Source of the DNA: Candidatus Peregrinibacteria bacterium GW2011_GWF2_43_17
GTDB lineage: Bacteria > Patescibacteriota > Gracilibacteria > UBA1369 > UBA12470
Direction: 5' to 3'
Length of the DNA stretch: 35,984 nt
Assembly (NCBI GenBank): GCA_000999315.1
Contig: LCFW01000008.1
Coordinates: 1 to 35,984, forward strand
The notes beneath the pieces are model-generated. The model did no database searches, was not told the origin of the DNA, and was given only the letters and a program-made list of their open reading frames with translations. The position numbers and the translations under genes are program-made. This document shows positions 17,073-25,401 of this stretch, piece after piece. Position 1 is the first letter of the stretch; each line of letters starts with the position of its first letter.

Positions 17073-18641
17073 ATGCAAATTTTCATTTCAATTTTGGTTT
17101 TTATCGTCATTTTCTCGCTTGTGATTTTTGTACACGAGTTGGGGCATTTTTTGGCTGCGAAAAGGGCGAGGATTTATGTCGAGGAGTTTGGTTTCGGAAT
17201 GCCGCCTCGAATTTGGGGTAAGAAGGTGGGGGAGACCGTTTACTCTGTAAATTGGATACCTTTTGGGGGTTTCTTAAGAATCCTTGGGGAGAACGGGGGA
17301 GGCAAGAGCAACAAGAGGAGTTTTGGAAATGCGCATTTGAGGTCGAGGTTTTTTGTTGCTGTCGGCGGGGTTGTAATGAATTTGATAATGGCTTTTTTGT
17401 TTTTGACTTTGGGTTTTTGGATCGGGATCGAACCGTTGATTGCGACGACGGATGATTTTATAGAAGGGATTGAGTCGGGTCAGATTGTTATTGAGACGGG
17501 GATGTATGTTAAAAGCGTGGAGGTTGGGTCTGTTGCCGATGAGCTTGGTATCGAGGTTGGAGATAAAATTTCGAGTGTCGATTCTTCTCCGTTGACTATG
17601 GTTGCCGATTTTTATTTGGCTTTTGAAGACGGTATGGCTGTTTTGGAGGTTGACGGGAAGGGGAGTATCAAGTTTGAGGGCGACGGATCCAAGTTGGGGA
17701 TGGATTTCTACTCTTTCGATATGCCGAGAGTGAAAATTGTCGAGGTGGCGGAAGGGTCTCTTTTACAGGAGGGAGATGTGATTTTGAGGATTGACGGAGT
17801 TGAGATTTTTGGGATTGAAAGATTTTATGAAATAAAAGATTCCGCCGTGGATTATGATGTTTTGCGTAGTGGCGAAGTTGTTGCCGTCGAACTGGTTCCG
17901 TCAGTTAAAAATTCCGCTTTGATTACGAAAATTTTTCAGGGTTCGGGTGCGGAGGAGGCCGGTCTTATTGCGAGTGATGTGATTTTGAGTATAAACGGGC
18001 AAGAAATCCTCAAAGCCGAAGATGTTCCGACTGTGACTTTGGCGCAAGAAGACGATGTTTTGACTTATGTTATTAAAAGGGATGGGACCGAGATAAGTTT
18101 CGATGTTTTGAGAAATGAGGAGGGATATGTTGGGATTTATGTTGCGGATATAGAGAGTGTGAAATCGGATGTTTCGGCGATTTACGAAGAGACTTATGTG
18201 ACTTCGGTTATGGAGATAAAAAAGGTCAGGTATGGATTTTTGCGTGCTCCGGTTGAAGCGGTTTCGGAGATAAAGAGATTATCAATATTGACGTTTGGTG
18301 TGATAAAAGAGTTTTTTGGCGGGTTGATTACGAAAGGCGAGGTGTCGGATAGTGTTGCCGGTCCCGTTGGAATAGCGCAGATGACTTATGTGTTTTTCAA
18401 GGAAGGATTTGCGGCGTTGGTGAGGTTTATAGCGCTTTTGAGTTTGAGCTTGGCGGTTTTCAATATAATTCCGTTCCCGGGGTTGGATGGTGGCAGGTTC
18501 GCGTTTTTGTTATTCGAGGCGTTTACCGGCAGAAAGCCGAATGCGAAGGTGGAGGCCGTGTTTCACAGTGTCGGGTTTATGTTGCTGATGTTGCTGTTGG
18601 TGGTGGTGACGTATAAGGATGTGATTAGGATTGTACAATAG
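17073..18641 (+). CDS. rseP: RseP-type site-2 intramembrane metalloprotease
   Basis: 522 residues from the ATG at 17073; a TTG six codons upstream is less likely. The first membrane helix holds the zinc motif HELGH at 21-25, and the near-C-terminal NIIPFPGLDGGRF carries the third ligand Asp. Between them are three PDZ-like stretches (GSVADELGIEVGDKISSVDS, GSLLQEGDVILRIDGVEI, GSGAEEAGLIASDVILSING) where E. coli RseP has two. It cleaves membrane-bound substrates such as anti-sigma factors or signal peptide remnants; the substrate here is unknown. It follows frr by about 20 nt. Confidence 0.93.
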   Translation: MQIFISILVFIVIFSLVIFVHELGHFLAAKRARIYVEEFGFGMPPRIWGKKVGETVYSVNWIPFGGFLRILGENGGGKSNKRSFGNAHLRSRFFVAVGGVVMNLIMAFLFLTLGFWIGIEPLIATTDDFIEGIESGQIVIETGMYVKSVEVGSVADELGIEVGDKISSVDSSPLTMVADFYLAFEDGMAVLEVDGKGSIKFEGDGSKLGMDFYSFDMPRVKIVEVAEGSLLQEGDVILRIDGVEIFGIERFYEIKDSAVDYDVLRSGEVVAVELVPSVKNSALITKIFQGSGAEEAGLIASDVILSINGQEILKAEDVPTVTLAQEDDVLTYVIKRDGTEISFDVLRNEEGYVGIYVADIESVKSDVSAIYEETYVTSVMEIKKVRYGFLRAPVEAVSEIKRLSILTFGVIKEFFGGLITKGEVSDSVAGPVGIAQMTYVFFKEGFAALVRFIALLSLSLAVFNIIPFPGLDGGRFAFLLFEAFTGRKPNAKVEAVFHSVGFMLLMLLLVVVTYKDVIRIVQ

Positions 18642-18651
18642 GGAGTGGTGG

Positions 18652-18679
18652 TTGACGTCGCATCTCGTTGTGGTATAAT
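18652..18679 (+). promoter_or_regulatory. strong promoter for the 18707 gene
   Basis: TTGACG (18652-18657), 16 nt, and an extended -10 TGGTATAAT (TATAAT at 18674-18679). This is the best sigma-70 promoter in the window. Confidence 0.8.
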
Positions 18680-18696
18680 TGGAGGTGTATTTGTTA

Positions 18697-18717
18697 ATGA
18701 AAAATTATGGATACTGA
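18697..18717 (+). CDS. possible six-codon upstream ORF overlapping the next start
   Basis: ATG at 18697 encodes MKNYGY and stops at 18717, 11 nt after a GGAGG Shine-Dalgarno sequence (18681-18685). It overlaps the ATG of the 18707 gene in another frame. The Shine-Dalgarno sequence is better placed for this mini-ORF than for the main gene, so it could couple translation of the two. It may be coincidental. Confidence 0.3.
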   Translation: MKNYGY

Positions 18718-19393
18718 ATTGTCGCGCGATTTGGATTTTAAAAATCCCACAGATGGTTTGGGCGAATGTCCTCCGGATTGGGATTCGTTTAAACGGTTGC
18801 TTGTCTTGAGAGGTTGTGCGGTTGAGGGGTTGGATGAGCGATTTGTTTTGTCCGGCGATGTTCTTCCTGTTGATCAGACAGAAGGGAAGGTCTCTTTGTC
18901 GAATACCAAGGGAGATTTCAGAGATAATTTGGCTTATATTGTGCGATATCGGGCTCGTGGTTTATATGGTTTGATGGCGCAAATTCTTGGTCCGGCTGAA
19001 AAAGGGCTTGTCAAGGTGTTGATTGCTCATGAAAGCGAAGGTGTTTTATTGGAAGTGGGATACGGGCGTGGTACCTTAAATGTTGTTTTTCCCGATAATT
19101 TTGCGTATGGATTTAAAGACTTTTTTGAATGGTTGAGATCTTTGAACGGTTGCGATGTTCGTTTGGTTAACGATCAAAGAAGTTATACTTATGCGGAGTA
19201 TGATAAGGAGGTTCAAAGACGTCGTGCGGAAGATGCGGAAAGAAGTACTCCGGTGCCGCCTATTCGAAAAGGCAGAAATATCATTCGGCTTGCGGTGGTT
19301 GGTCTTCTTGGTGCACTTACAGGCGGTATTGTGGTGAAGTCTTGTCATGGTCATCACCAATCTTCATCTCATCCGACGGAGGAGAGACGATAG
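18707..19393 (+). CDS. hypothetical protein with C-terminal transmembrane segment
   Basis: 228 residues with no family I recognise. Residues 1-165 look soluble; a charged stretch (EYDKEVQRRRAEDAERSTPVP) is followed by one hydrophobic segment (about 193-213, LAVVGLLGALTGGIVV) and a short His/Ser-rich tail (HGHHQSSSH). It is probably anchored to the membrane by its C-terminus. It has its own strong promoter and is convergent with the 19396-19977 gene, only 2 nt apart. Confidence 0.75.
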   Translation: MDTELSRDLDFKNPTDGLGECPPDWDSFKRLLVLRGCAVEGLDERFVLSGDVLPVDQTEGKVSLSNTKGDFRDNLAYIVRYRARGLYGLMAQILGPAEKGLVKVLIAHESEGVLLEVGYGRGTLNVVFPDNFAYGFKDFFEWLRSLNGCDVRLVNDQRSYTYAEYDKEVQRRRAEDAERSTPVPPIRKGRNIIRLAVVGLLGALTGGIVVKSCHGHHQSSSHPTEERR

Positions 19394-19395
19394 CG

Positions 19396-19977
19396 CTATG
19401 GTTTGCACATTTTCTCGAATCTTTTTTTCGATCCTCTGTCCGCAAACACCACTGTTCCCGGAATTATACCCATCATTGCGTTTTCGTAGGCATAACATAG
19501 AGTGCCAATGTGTTTTGCTGGTGGCGTATCTTTCGGTATGGTAATGGTTACTCTTAAATCTTCGGCGCATCGGCCGAGTTTCATTATGTCCGTTGGTGAA
19601 ATTGAAACCAGCGGTCTGGGTCCCGTTTTGCAATCTTCATTGCCTTCGATTTGCGTGAATGGTAAATCGTCTGTGAATCCCACATCCGGACCGTAAATGT
19701 CTTGCCAGCAGGTTGCATCCGTATTTTCCAATGCCAATGGGGATTGTGCATCCGTTTCCGCGATGCATACGATGGGATTGTTCCACGCATATCCGTGGAT
19801 GTAAGCGGAGTTCCCGGGTTCTTCGATGGGATTGGGGATGTCAATGTTTGTTAATCCTATGGATTCGAATCTTTCCTCAAGTTGTTGTGTGAACGGAAGC
19901 GGTGTTTCCTGGGCTTGCGCTTCTTGTCCGGTTGTTGCCAATAATGTTGCTCCGAAGGCGATTTCTAATGGTTTCAT
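19396..19977 (-). CDS. secreted hypothetical protein with six cysteines
   Basis: 193 residues. The N-terminus MKPLEIAFGATLLATTGQEAQAQE looks like a signal peptide with an AQA-QE cleavage site near residue 22. The mature part has six Cys (in VCIAE, TCWQ, EDCKT, GRCAED, TLCYA, KMCKP), enough for three disulfides, and no membrane segment. The family is unknown. TTAAC lies 11 nt before the ATG. Confidence 0.75.
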   Translation of the reverse strand: MKPLEIAFGATLLATTGQEAQAQETPLPFTQQLEERFESIGLTNIDIPNPIEEPGNSAYIHGYAWNNPIVCIAETDAQSPLALENTDATCWQDIYGPDVGFTDDLPFTQIEGNEDCKTGPRPLVSISPTDIMKLGRCAEDLRVTITIPKDTPPAKHIGTLCYAYENAMMGIIPGTVVFADRGSKKRFEKMCKP

Positions 19978-20079
19978 TTTGAGAATTGGTTAAAAAGTTG
20001 TTGGGGTTATTTTTATCGTTTTTTCGAAGATTTGTCAAGCCCGAGTGGTACTTAGGCAATAAGGCGGTGAAATATCAAC

Positions 20080-20107
20080 TTTAAATTTAGTTTTTCGAGG
20101 CTAGAAT
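20080..20107 (+). promoter_or_regulatory. candidate dnaA promoter
   Basis: TTTAAA (20080-20085), 16 nt, TAGAAT (20102-20107), about 26 nt before the dnaA ATG. It is only a moderate match. No DnaA boxes (TTATNCACA) are seen in the 150 nt upstream. Confidence 0.35.
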
Positions 20108-20133
20108 GAGAAGCCCTACTTTATTTGTCGGTC

Positions 20134-21543
20134 ATGAAGGAATTTTGGATACAAGTTCTTGCCAAGATGGAACCTCGCGTTAAGAGGGCCCATTTTGTGA
20201 CCTGGTTTCAGGATACGGCGGTGCTCTCGAAAAAAGATGGTCTTCTTATAATCGGGGTGCCGAATGTTTATGCCAGAGATTGGCTTGAAAATAAACTTAA
20301 CGGTGAACTCATTTCCGCGGTTAGGGAAGTTGATTCTGCGATTTTGCAGATATCTTTCGAAGTGCATCCGAATTTGGGTTTGGCTGATGATAAAAGGGGA
20401 GTGGATGTGAAAACTTTGGTTGATGGCGGGCATTCTCCCAGAAAGGTCAGAGGGAAACAGGAAGTCAGATTGGCGGAAGGTGTTGTCAGCAAATGTTTGA
20501 ATCCCAAATATACTTTGCAAAATTTTGTGGTCGGACAAGATAACAGGTTGGCTCACGCGGCTTGTATGGCGGTGTCGGCAAGTCCCGGTTCCAGTTATAA
20601 CCCGTTATTTGTTTATGGAGGTGTCGGGTTGGGCAAGACGCATCTTTTGCAAGCTACCGGGAACGAAATTTTGAGAAATTATTCCGATAAAGTTGTTGTT
20701 TATATGACTTCGGAGAGGTTTACCAATGAAATTGTTGAGGCGATAGGTAAAAGAAGTTCGAAATCTTTTAAAGACAGATATAGAAATGTGGATTGTTTGA
20801 TCATAGACGATATCCAGTTTTTGGCGAATAAAGAGATGACGCAGGTTGAATTTTTTCACACGTTTAATGAGCTATACGATAACGGTAAACAGATAATAAT
20901 CAGTTCCGATAAGCCGCCCAAAGAGCTCAAAGGTCTTGAACAAAGGCTTACAAGTCGTTTTGAGATGGGAATGATTGTAGACGTTCAGTTCCCCGATTTT
21001 GAGACTCGTTTGGCGATTTTGCATGCGAAATGCAGAGAGCATCAGGTTTTGATAGCGCCGGAAGTGCTTGAATTTGTGGCTTATAATGTCAGGAATAGCG
21101 TTAGGGAGCTTGAAGGCGTGCTTCTTCAGGCTATCGCGCAGTCTCAACTTGAGCAGTCTACACCTACGATCAGAAGTGTCGCGAGAATAGTTAAAAAACT
21201 TAACAAAATTGATCCATTGGCGGGTTATGATGAAAAAGGTGACGATAGGACTGTCGCTCGCAGTCCGGACGATGTTCTTTCGATAGTTTGTAAATATTAT
21301 AAGATTGAGCGTGACTATTTGGTTGGTGCCGACAGGCATATTGGTATCATGCGTCCGCGCCAGATTGCGATGTATTTGATCAAGCAGGAGCTTAGGCACT
21401 CTTATGAGGAGATCGGCAGACTCTTTTCAGGTAGAAATCATACTACGGTTATGCATGCGGTTGATAAGGTTTTGAAAACATTGAGGAAAGATGAAGGATT
21501 GCTGAGGGACGTGAATGCGTTGAAGATGGAGATGGGGATGTGA
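20134..21543 (+). CDS. dnaA: chromosomal replication initiator DnaA
   Basis: 469 residues from the ATG at 20134; a TTG three codons upstream is an alternative. Domain I (KEFWIQVLAKMEPRVKRAHFVTWF) is followed by a short linker. The AAA+ domain has Walker A GGVGLGKTHLL near 163-173, Walker B LIIDDIQFL, and SSDKPPKELKGLEQRLTSRF. The domain IV DNA-binding signature RHSYEEIGRLFSGRNHTTVMHA is intact. It initiates replication at oriC. dnaN does not follow, and no origin-like repeats are visible nearby, so the origin is probably elsewhere. Confidence 0.97.
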   Translation: MKEFWIQVLAKMEPRVKRAHFVTWFQDTAVLSKKDGLLIIGVPNVYARDWLENKLNGELISAVREVDSAILQISFEVHPNLGLADDKRGVDVKTLVDGGHSPRKVRGKQEVRLAEGVVSKCLNPKYTLQNFVVGQDNRLAHAACMAVSASPGSSYNPLFVYGGVGLGKTHLLQATGNEILRNYSDKVVVYMTSERFTNEIVEAIGKRSSKSFKDRYRNVDCLIIDDIQFLANKEMTQVEFFHTFNELYDNGKQIIISSDKPPKELKGLEQRLTSRFEMGMIVDVQFPDFETRLAILHAKCREHQVLIAPEVLEFVAYNVRNSVRELEGVLLQAIAQSQLEQSTPTIRSVARIVKKLNKIDPLAGYDEKGDDRTVARSPDDVLSIVCKYYKIERDYLVGADRHIGIMRPRQIAMYLIKQELRHSYEEIGRLFSGRNHTTVMHAVDKVLKTLRKDEGLLRDVNALKMEMGM

Positions 21544-21560
21544 TTTTTGAGTCTCGGCTG

Positions 21561-22559
21561 TTACTCAGCTTCAAACATCTCTTTCAAATCTTCCGCGTTA
21601 ATCGTTGTGAATGTTTCAGGATGTTCTTTTACGTAAATCAGCAGTTCCTCATATCTTGTCCATTGTTCCTCTTTTTGTGCCGAGGTTTTGACTTTCACGT
21701 CCGACATCGCTTGTGATAAATCGTATGGCGGATAGAGCATATTATCTTCGCCGTCTCTGTAAACGGAGTCCCATGTGGTTCCTGAGGTATAGAAGTTGTT
21801 CTCGTGCCATTTTAGGTTTAAAAATGCCGGCAGGTCGGTTCCGAGTTCGGCAAGTGCCTCTGTTAGGTACTCTTCTCCCGATTTGCGTTGTTTGTATTCG
21901 TATACTTTTACTTCCAAACTTTCCGGTCTCATCCATAATCCGTATTCTGATTCGTCCCATTCGGTTGTTCCGCTGTGGGTTAGGGTAAAGAGGGCGCCTT
22001 TTTCTTTGTAAATTTCAGCCAGTACTTGGGCGATTTCCGGGTTGCCCATTACTGTTGCGACATATGGCGGGTATCCCATGAGATCTTTTAAAAGCTCGTA
22101 TCCTCCCGGATTATCTGTCGGTTCTCCCGTGATTAAGTCGATTTCGTGTTCTTCGTAGTCCAAAAGCAATTCTGCAAGTTCTTCCGTGTCTAATTCGGAG
22201 AGCCCGTACCAATCGTAATCCCAATAATACGGATATGGTGGGCGCAGATGGTAAGATACCGCGACGTAGGGCGATGTTTTCAGGCGTTCAAGGAGGTCGG
22301 GGGCTTGTTCAAGGTAAACTTGGATAACCGGGTCGTCTAAGTAAATATCTACCGGCATTTGGTACTCTTCGTGTAAATCTATGATTCTGTTTAATGTTTC
22401 TATGCTTTCTTCCGCTTTTACCCAGTCGTGCGTGTTAATGATGAAAGCTGTATAGACGGTTTCTTCTAATATCTCTTCGGATTGGGTCTCGGTGTTGGTG
22501 CATCCGAAATTCAACAATATTTCTGTTAGCAAGATGCCGAGAGTGAGTTTTTTGATCAT
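21561..22559 (-). CDS. putative lipoprotein with polysaccharide-deacetylase-like features
   Basis: 332 residues. The N-terminus MIKKLTLGILLTEILLNFGCTN has a lipobox-like NFGC with Cys at position 20, indicating a membrane-anchored lipoprotein. The mature part starts TAFIINTHDW and contains PVDIYLDDPV, YHLRPPYP and LNLKWHENNF, reminiscent of the deacetylase/glycoside-hydrolase beta-barrel, where Asp and His residues bind metal. The sequence is strongly acidic. The enzyme assignment is tentative. It starts 2 nt after the upstream small transporter gene ends. Confidence 0.6.
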   Translation of the reverse strand: MIKKLTLGILLTEILLNFGCTNTETQSEEILEETVYTAFIINTHDWVKAEESIETLNRIIDLHEEYQMPVDIYLDDPVIQVYLEQAPDLLERLKTSPYVAVSYHLRPPYPYYWDYDWYGLSELDTEELAELLLDYEEHEIDLITGEPTDNPGGYELLKDLMGYPPYVATVMGNPEIAQVLAEIYKEKGALFTLTHSGTTEWDESEYGLWMRPESLEVKVYEYKQRKSGEEYLTEALAELGTDLPAFLNLKWHENNFYTSGTTWDSVYRDGEDNMLYPPYDLSQAMSDVKVKTSAQKEEQWTRYEELLIYVKEHPETFTTINAEDLKEMFEAE

Positions 22560-22560
22560 T

Positions 22561-22902
22561 TTATAAATTCATTAATATTACTCCAATCAATGCCAGTCCC
22601 ATTCCCATACCTTGTATCGGTGATATTTTTTCACCGAATATCAGAAATCCCGAAATTACTACGGTCAGAGAGTAGAATACAATTTGGACATTTCCCGCGA
22701 TGCCTACGCTCCATTGATGCTTGAATACGTATATAAAAAAAAGTACTTGGGCGACGTATAACGGGAGTATAATCAACATTAGCGGATTTTTTAGCGTTGT
22801 CCAAAGGCTTTCGGTCAGAGATGCTTTTTTAATTAAAGCGTCTGCGATTCCGACAGTTATTCCCGCCAGGACGATTGCTATGAATTGAAGGGCTTTTGGC
22901 AT
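22561..22902 (-). CDS. small four-helix DMT/SMR-like membrane transporter
   Basis: 113 residues, nearly all hydrophobic, with four predicted membrane segments (about 5-23, 38-60, 68-90, 95-112). The size and the pattern GKISPIQGMGMGLALIGVILMN-like at the end fit half-size EamA/SMR drug-metabolite transporters, which work as dimers. The substrate is unknown. It overlaps the 3' end of the PHP gene upstream by 25 nt. Confidence 0.7.
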   Translation of the reverse strand: MPKALQFIAIVLAGITVGIADALIKKASLTESLWTTLKNPLMLIILPLYVAQVLFFIYVFKHQWSVGIAGNVQIVFYSLTVVISGFLIFGEKISPIQGMGMGLALIGVILMNL

Positions 22903-23654
22903 ATGGTGTCGTTATATGGTAAAAACACTTTTTTATCGAATAACGATTTGGATTGTTGGATTTTCCAGAAACCGAAGGCCATCAATGCGCCGGGGATCAC
23001 CCTGATCAGCAAATTTTTATCATAAGTGTAAACGGAGGAGATTTTACGATTTTTAATTGCATCCAGCATGGCTTGAATCGAATCCGCCGCCGTTTCCGTT
23101 TCTCCGTGGCAAAGCCCGATTTCGGTCAAAGAATGAGCGTCGCTTCCAACCGTAAATGTGAGATTGCTCTTGTTGATGTATTTTTGCGCGTATTTGTTTT
23201 TCAAAGAGTGCGAATTGCTTATTTCCAGCGCGAAAAGTTCGTTGTCCAATTCCGTTATCCTGCTTTCGCTCAGGGAGTATTTGATGTTAAAAGGGTGCGC
23301 GGCGACCGCAACGCCTCCTTTTTCTTTTATGATTTTTACGGTTTCTTTCGCGGATAAATTCTTGGGGATATTTTCATAAACATTATAAGCCAAAATATGT
23401 CCGTCTTTGGAAGACACTTCGACTCCCGGGATTACAACTATTTTGTTTTTATATTCTTTGCGTTTTGCGGTTTCGATGGTTCTCAAACTCCCGATTATAT
23501 TGTCATGATCCGTAACGGCGATTACGTTGATTCCTTTCGATATCGCGACTTTAATTATATCTTCGGGCATTGATTTCGAAGGAGGGGACAACAATTTCGT
23601 TCCGTATAAATTATTGCTGTAGCAAGAATGAATATGCAGATCGAATTTAGCCAT
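22878..23654 (-). CDS. PHP-domain phosphoesterase
   Basis: 258 residues. The PHP metal motifs are clear: FDLHIHSCYS at the N-terminus, AVTDHDN at about 46-52, PGVEVS, AAHPFN at about 118-123 and VGSDAHS at about 169-175. Such proteins hydrolyse phosphoesters (for example the RNase AM/TrpH group); the substrate is not determinable here. A C-terminal stretch (LLIRVIPGALMAFGFWKI) is hydrophobic and may bind the membrane. The start overlaps the end of the CDP-alcohol phosphatidyltransferase gene, suggesting a coupled lipid-related role. Confidence 0.85.
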   Translation of the reverse strand: MAKFDLHIHSCYSNNLYGTKLLSPPSKSMPEDIIKVAISKGINVIAVTDHDNIIGSLRTIETAKRKEYKNKIVVIPGVEVSSKDGHILAYNVYENIPKNLSAKETVKIIKEKGGVAVAAHPFNIKYSLSESRITELDNELFALEISNSHSLKNKYAQKYINKSNLTFTVGSDAHSLTEIGLCHGETETAADSIQAMLDAIKNRKISSVYTYDKNLLIRVIPGALMAFGFWKIQQSKSLFDKKVFLPYNDTICQKPFNS

Positions 23655-24210
23655 TCAATTTGCTTCTTAAAAAATAAAAATCTTTTACCACTTGGAATAA
23701 AAGAGCCGCGGATAATATTGCTACGACATGGTTTAAAACATTTATTGAACCGAATGCGTAGAGAACGAAAGTTCCATAAACTATGATTCTCGGTCTCAAA
23801 ACGTAGCAAGCCGGAGAGTTCACAATATTTCTTAATATCGAGAATGTGATTAAAATCGGATACAAAACGAGGTAAAATCCCCCTATAATCGGATCCAATA
23901 TCCCGATGGCTATAAACCCGATTGTGGAAGCCGAAATCGTTGCTTGGTCGCAAAAACAGTCGGTAACGGATCCCTTCAGACTATTTTTTTTTGTTGCTCT
24001 TGCAACCGAACCGTCAACGCCGTCAATCATCAGGGAAATGATCAGTAAAACCGCCGATATTTTTAAATCATACCATAAAAATGCAACCGAAATAAGTCCG
24101 ACTATCGCGGAAAAATAACTGACCATGTTTGCCGTAATTCCAGCTTTGATTAAAAGTGCGATAAACGGATAAAACAAAATCGCTTTGATTTTCTCGATCA
24201 ATGTTTTCAT
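23647..24210 (-). CDS. CDP-alcohol phosphatidyltransferase family membrane protein
   Basis: 187 residues from the ATG at 24210, chosen because GGAAAG lies a few nt upstream; a longer frame to 24252 adds an unlikely Cys-containing start. The family motif D-G-x2-A-R-x8-G-x3-D-x3-D is present as DGSVARATKK...LKGSVTDCFCD, near residues 65-86. About six membrane segments are predicted. Such enzymes join a CDP-linked lipid or polyol to an alcohol acceptor, as in phosphatidylglycerophosphate or phosphatidylinositol-phosphate synthesis; the exact substrate is unknown. Confidence 0.88.
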   Translation of the reverse strand: MKTLIEKIKAILFYPFIALLIKAGITANMVSYFSAIVGLISVAFLWYDLKISAVLLIISLMIDGVDGSVARATKKNSLKGSVTDCFCDQATISASTIGFIAIGILDPIIGGFYLVLYPILITFSILRNIVNSPACYVLRPRIIVYGTFVLYAFGSINVLNHVVAILSAALLFQVVKDFYFLRSKLNG

Positions 24211-24307
24211 TTTTCTTTCCGATGGAGACCAGCAGTCCGCACAATTGCTCATTTGAAGTGGATTTATTTTTTTACGCGGGGTTTATTATATATCAGACCT
24301 GCCGTGG

Positions 24308-24336
24308 TTGTGCTATGGCTAAATATATGTTATAAT
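24308..24336 (+). promoter_or_regulatory. promoter for the 24361 gene
   Basis: TTGTGC (24308-24313), 17 nt, TATAAT (24331-24336) preceded by TGT, making an extended -10. It lies 24 nt before the ATG. Confidence 0.65.
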
Positions 24337-24360
24337 GTAAAGTTGAATAAGTAATTATTT

Positions 24361-24648
24361 ATGAATTCTGTTCCTGATGGAGAACGGGTTGAGAAGATAA
24401 GAAGCGAAGTTTTTCCCGAGATGGATAAGTCTTTGACCGTGCGTGAAAAACATCGAAAAGGCGAGGAACTTTCGGAGGAAGACGATCGTTATTACGGAGA
24501 AGATTTTCAGAGGTTCCTAAGCAATCTTTTGATTTCCGTTCTCGACAACTTTACGGTCGTATCTATATCCGGTGTTGTCGTGGGGGGAATTCTGTCCATG
24601 TTTCTTGTTCCCAACAGGTTAAGTTCCCTCCACAGATCTCTTTGTTGA
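24361..24648 (+). CDS. small hypothetical membrane protein, overlaps the convergent ATPase-domain gene
   Basis: 95 residues: a charged N-terminal part (REKHRKGEELSEEDDRYYGED) and one hydrophobic segment (FTVVSISGVVVGGILSMFLV). The family is unknown. It has a good extended -10 promoter, which supports a real gene. Its last 142 nt lie antisense over the 3' end of the leftward gene 24507-25256. Confidence 0.55.
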   Translation: MNSVPDGERVEKIRSEVFPEMDKSLTVREKHRKGEELSEEDDRYYGEDFQRFLSNLLISVLDNFTVVSISGVVVGGILSMFLVPNRLSSLHRSLC

Positions 24649-25256
24649 TCGGTCCATTCTGTCGGATCTTGTCCGAATTTTTCTTTGAATTGTCGTTTGA
24701 GGTCTCTTACGGTTTGGGGTCTTGTTTTGCTGAAAGTTATTTTTGAACCTTGTCGGATGTTCGTATCTGTTGTTTCGACAAGTTCTCGTCTGCCTTTTAC
24801 TTTTGTGAATTTTCTTCCGTTAGTTTCAATTGTAAAAGTATCTGCGTACCTTTTTACCTGATCCAGACCGTGGTTCGGTATCATATCTTCGTTTGGATTT
24901 TCGAATCCGGTACCTTGATCGGTGACGACAATTGTTATTTTTGCGGGCTCGAAGGTGACTTTTATCTCTCCGCTTCCAACATTTTCAAAGGTGTTTTTGG
25001 CAATTTCAATCAAATAGTATGCCATGAGTTGCAATCTTTTCTTCTGAGGATCGAAACCGTTTTCGAGGCAAATTTGTGACCACCAAGTATTTACCGCTCC
25101 CGGAATCCAGTGGTAGTAGCGACGCGTATCTATTTGTTGATCGCCGAAGCGCGATCTTTCAAAATCGACACAATGCATCGAAGGTCCGTGTTCCGGATGT
25201 TCAGCGTATTTGTTCATCAGGGGATTGTTGCAGAGGAGTATCGTTTCCGAAAACAT
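24507..25256 (-). CDS. protein with GHKL/HATPase_c-type ATP-binding domain
   Basis: 249 residues. The N box is visible in LIEIAKNTFENVG (E84, N88), the G1 box in VTDQGTGFENP (D113, G115, G117) and a G2-like NHGLDQV at 128-134, as in histidine kinases and SpoIIAB-type anti-sigma kinases. No dimerisation/His domain or receiver is seen, so an anti-sigma or serine-kinase-type switch is possible. The C-terminal ~70 residues are basic and of unknown function. The start is uncertain: M1 at 25256 or M14 at 25217. The 3' end overlaps an opposite-strand gene. Confidence 0.65.
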   Translation of the reverse strand: MFSETILLCNNPLMNKYAEHPEHGPSMHCVDFERSRFGDQQIDTRRYYHWIPGAVNTWWSQICLENGFDPQKKRLQLMAYYLIEIAKNTFENVGSGEIKVTFEPAKITIVVTDQGTGFENPNEDMIPNHGLDQVKRYADTFTIETNGRKFTKVKGRRELVETTDTNIRQGSKITFSKTRPQTVRDLKRQFKEKFGQDPTEWTDQQRDLWRELNLLGTRNMDRIPPTTTPDIDTTVKLSRTEIKRLLRNL

Positions 25257-25389
25257 TGCGAAGTCGTAACTGGGACAGTGTTCTTGCGGGAGTAATGGGT
25301 TCGGCGGTGGCTCGTGCCTGCAATCGTGCTTTCCGCATTACATTTCTTAATGATTCCGATGTGACGGGGGAGGGTGGTTGGTTTTCCAT
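25201..25389 (-). CDS. small basic Ser/Pro/Arg-rich ORF before the ATPase-domain gene
   Basis: 62 residues (MENQPPSPVTSESLRNVMRKARLQ...). A -10-like TACAAT (minus strand, 25401-25396) ends 6 nt before its ATG, so it may be translated from a leaderless transcript. It overlaps the start of the ATPase-domain frame by 56 nt in a different frame. It could be a real upstream gene, or the true N-terminus of the ATPase protein separated by a frameshift. The family is unknown. Confidence 0.4.
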   Translation of the reverse strand: MENQPPSPVTSESLRNVMRKARLQARATAEPITPARTLSQLRLRNVFGNDTPLQQSPDEQIR

Positions 25390-25401
25390 AGGGTGATTGT
25401 A

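Noticed and set aside
19978-20133. Replication origin next to dnaA
   Set aside because: No DnaA boxes or AT-rich repeats are evident and dnaN does not follow dnaA.
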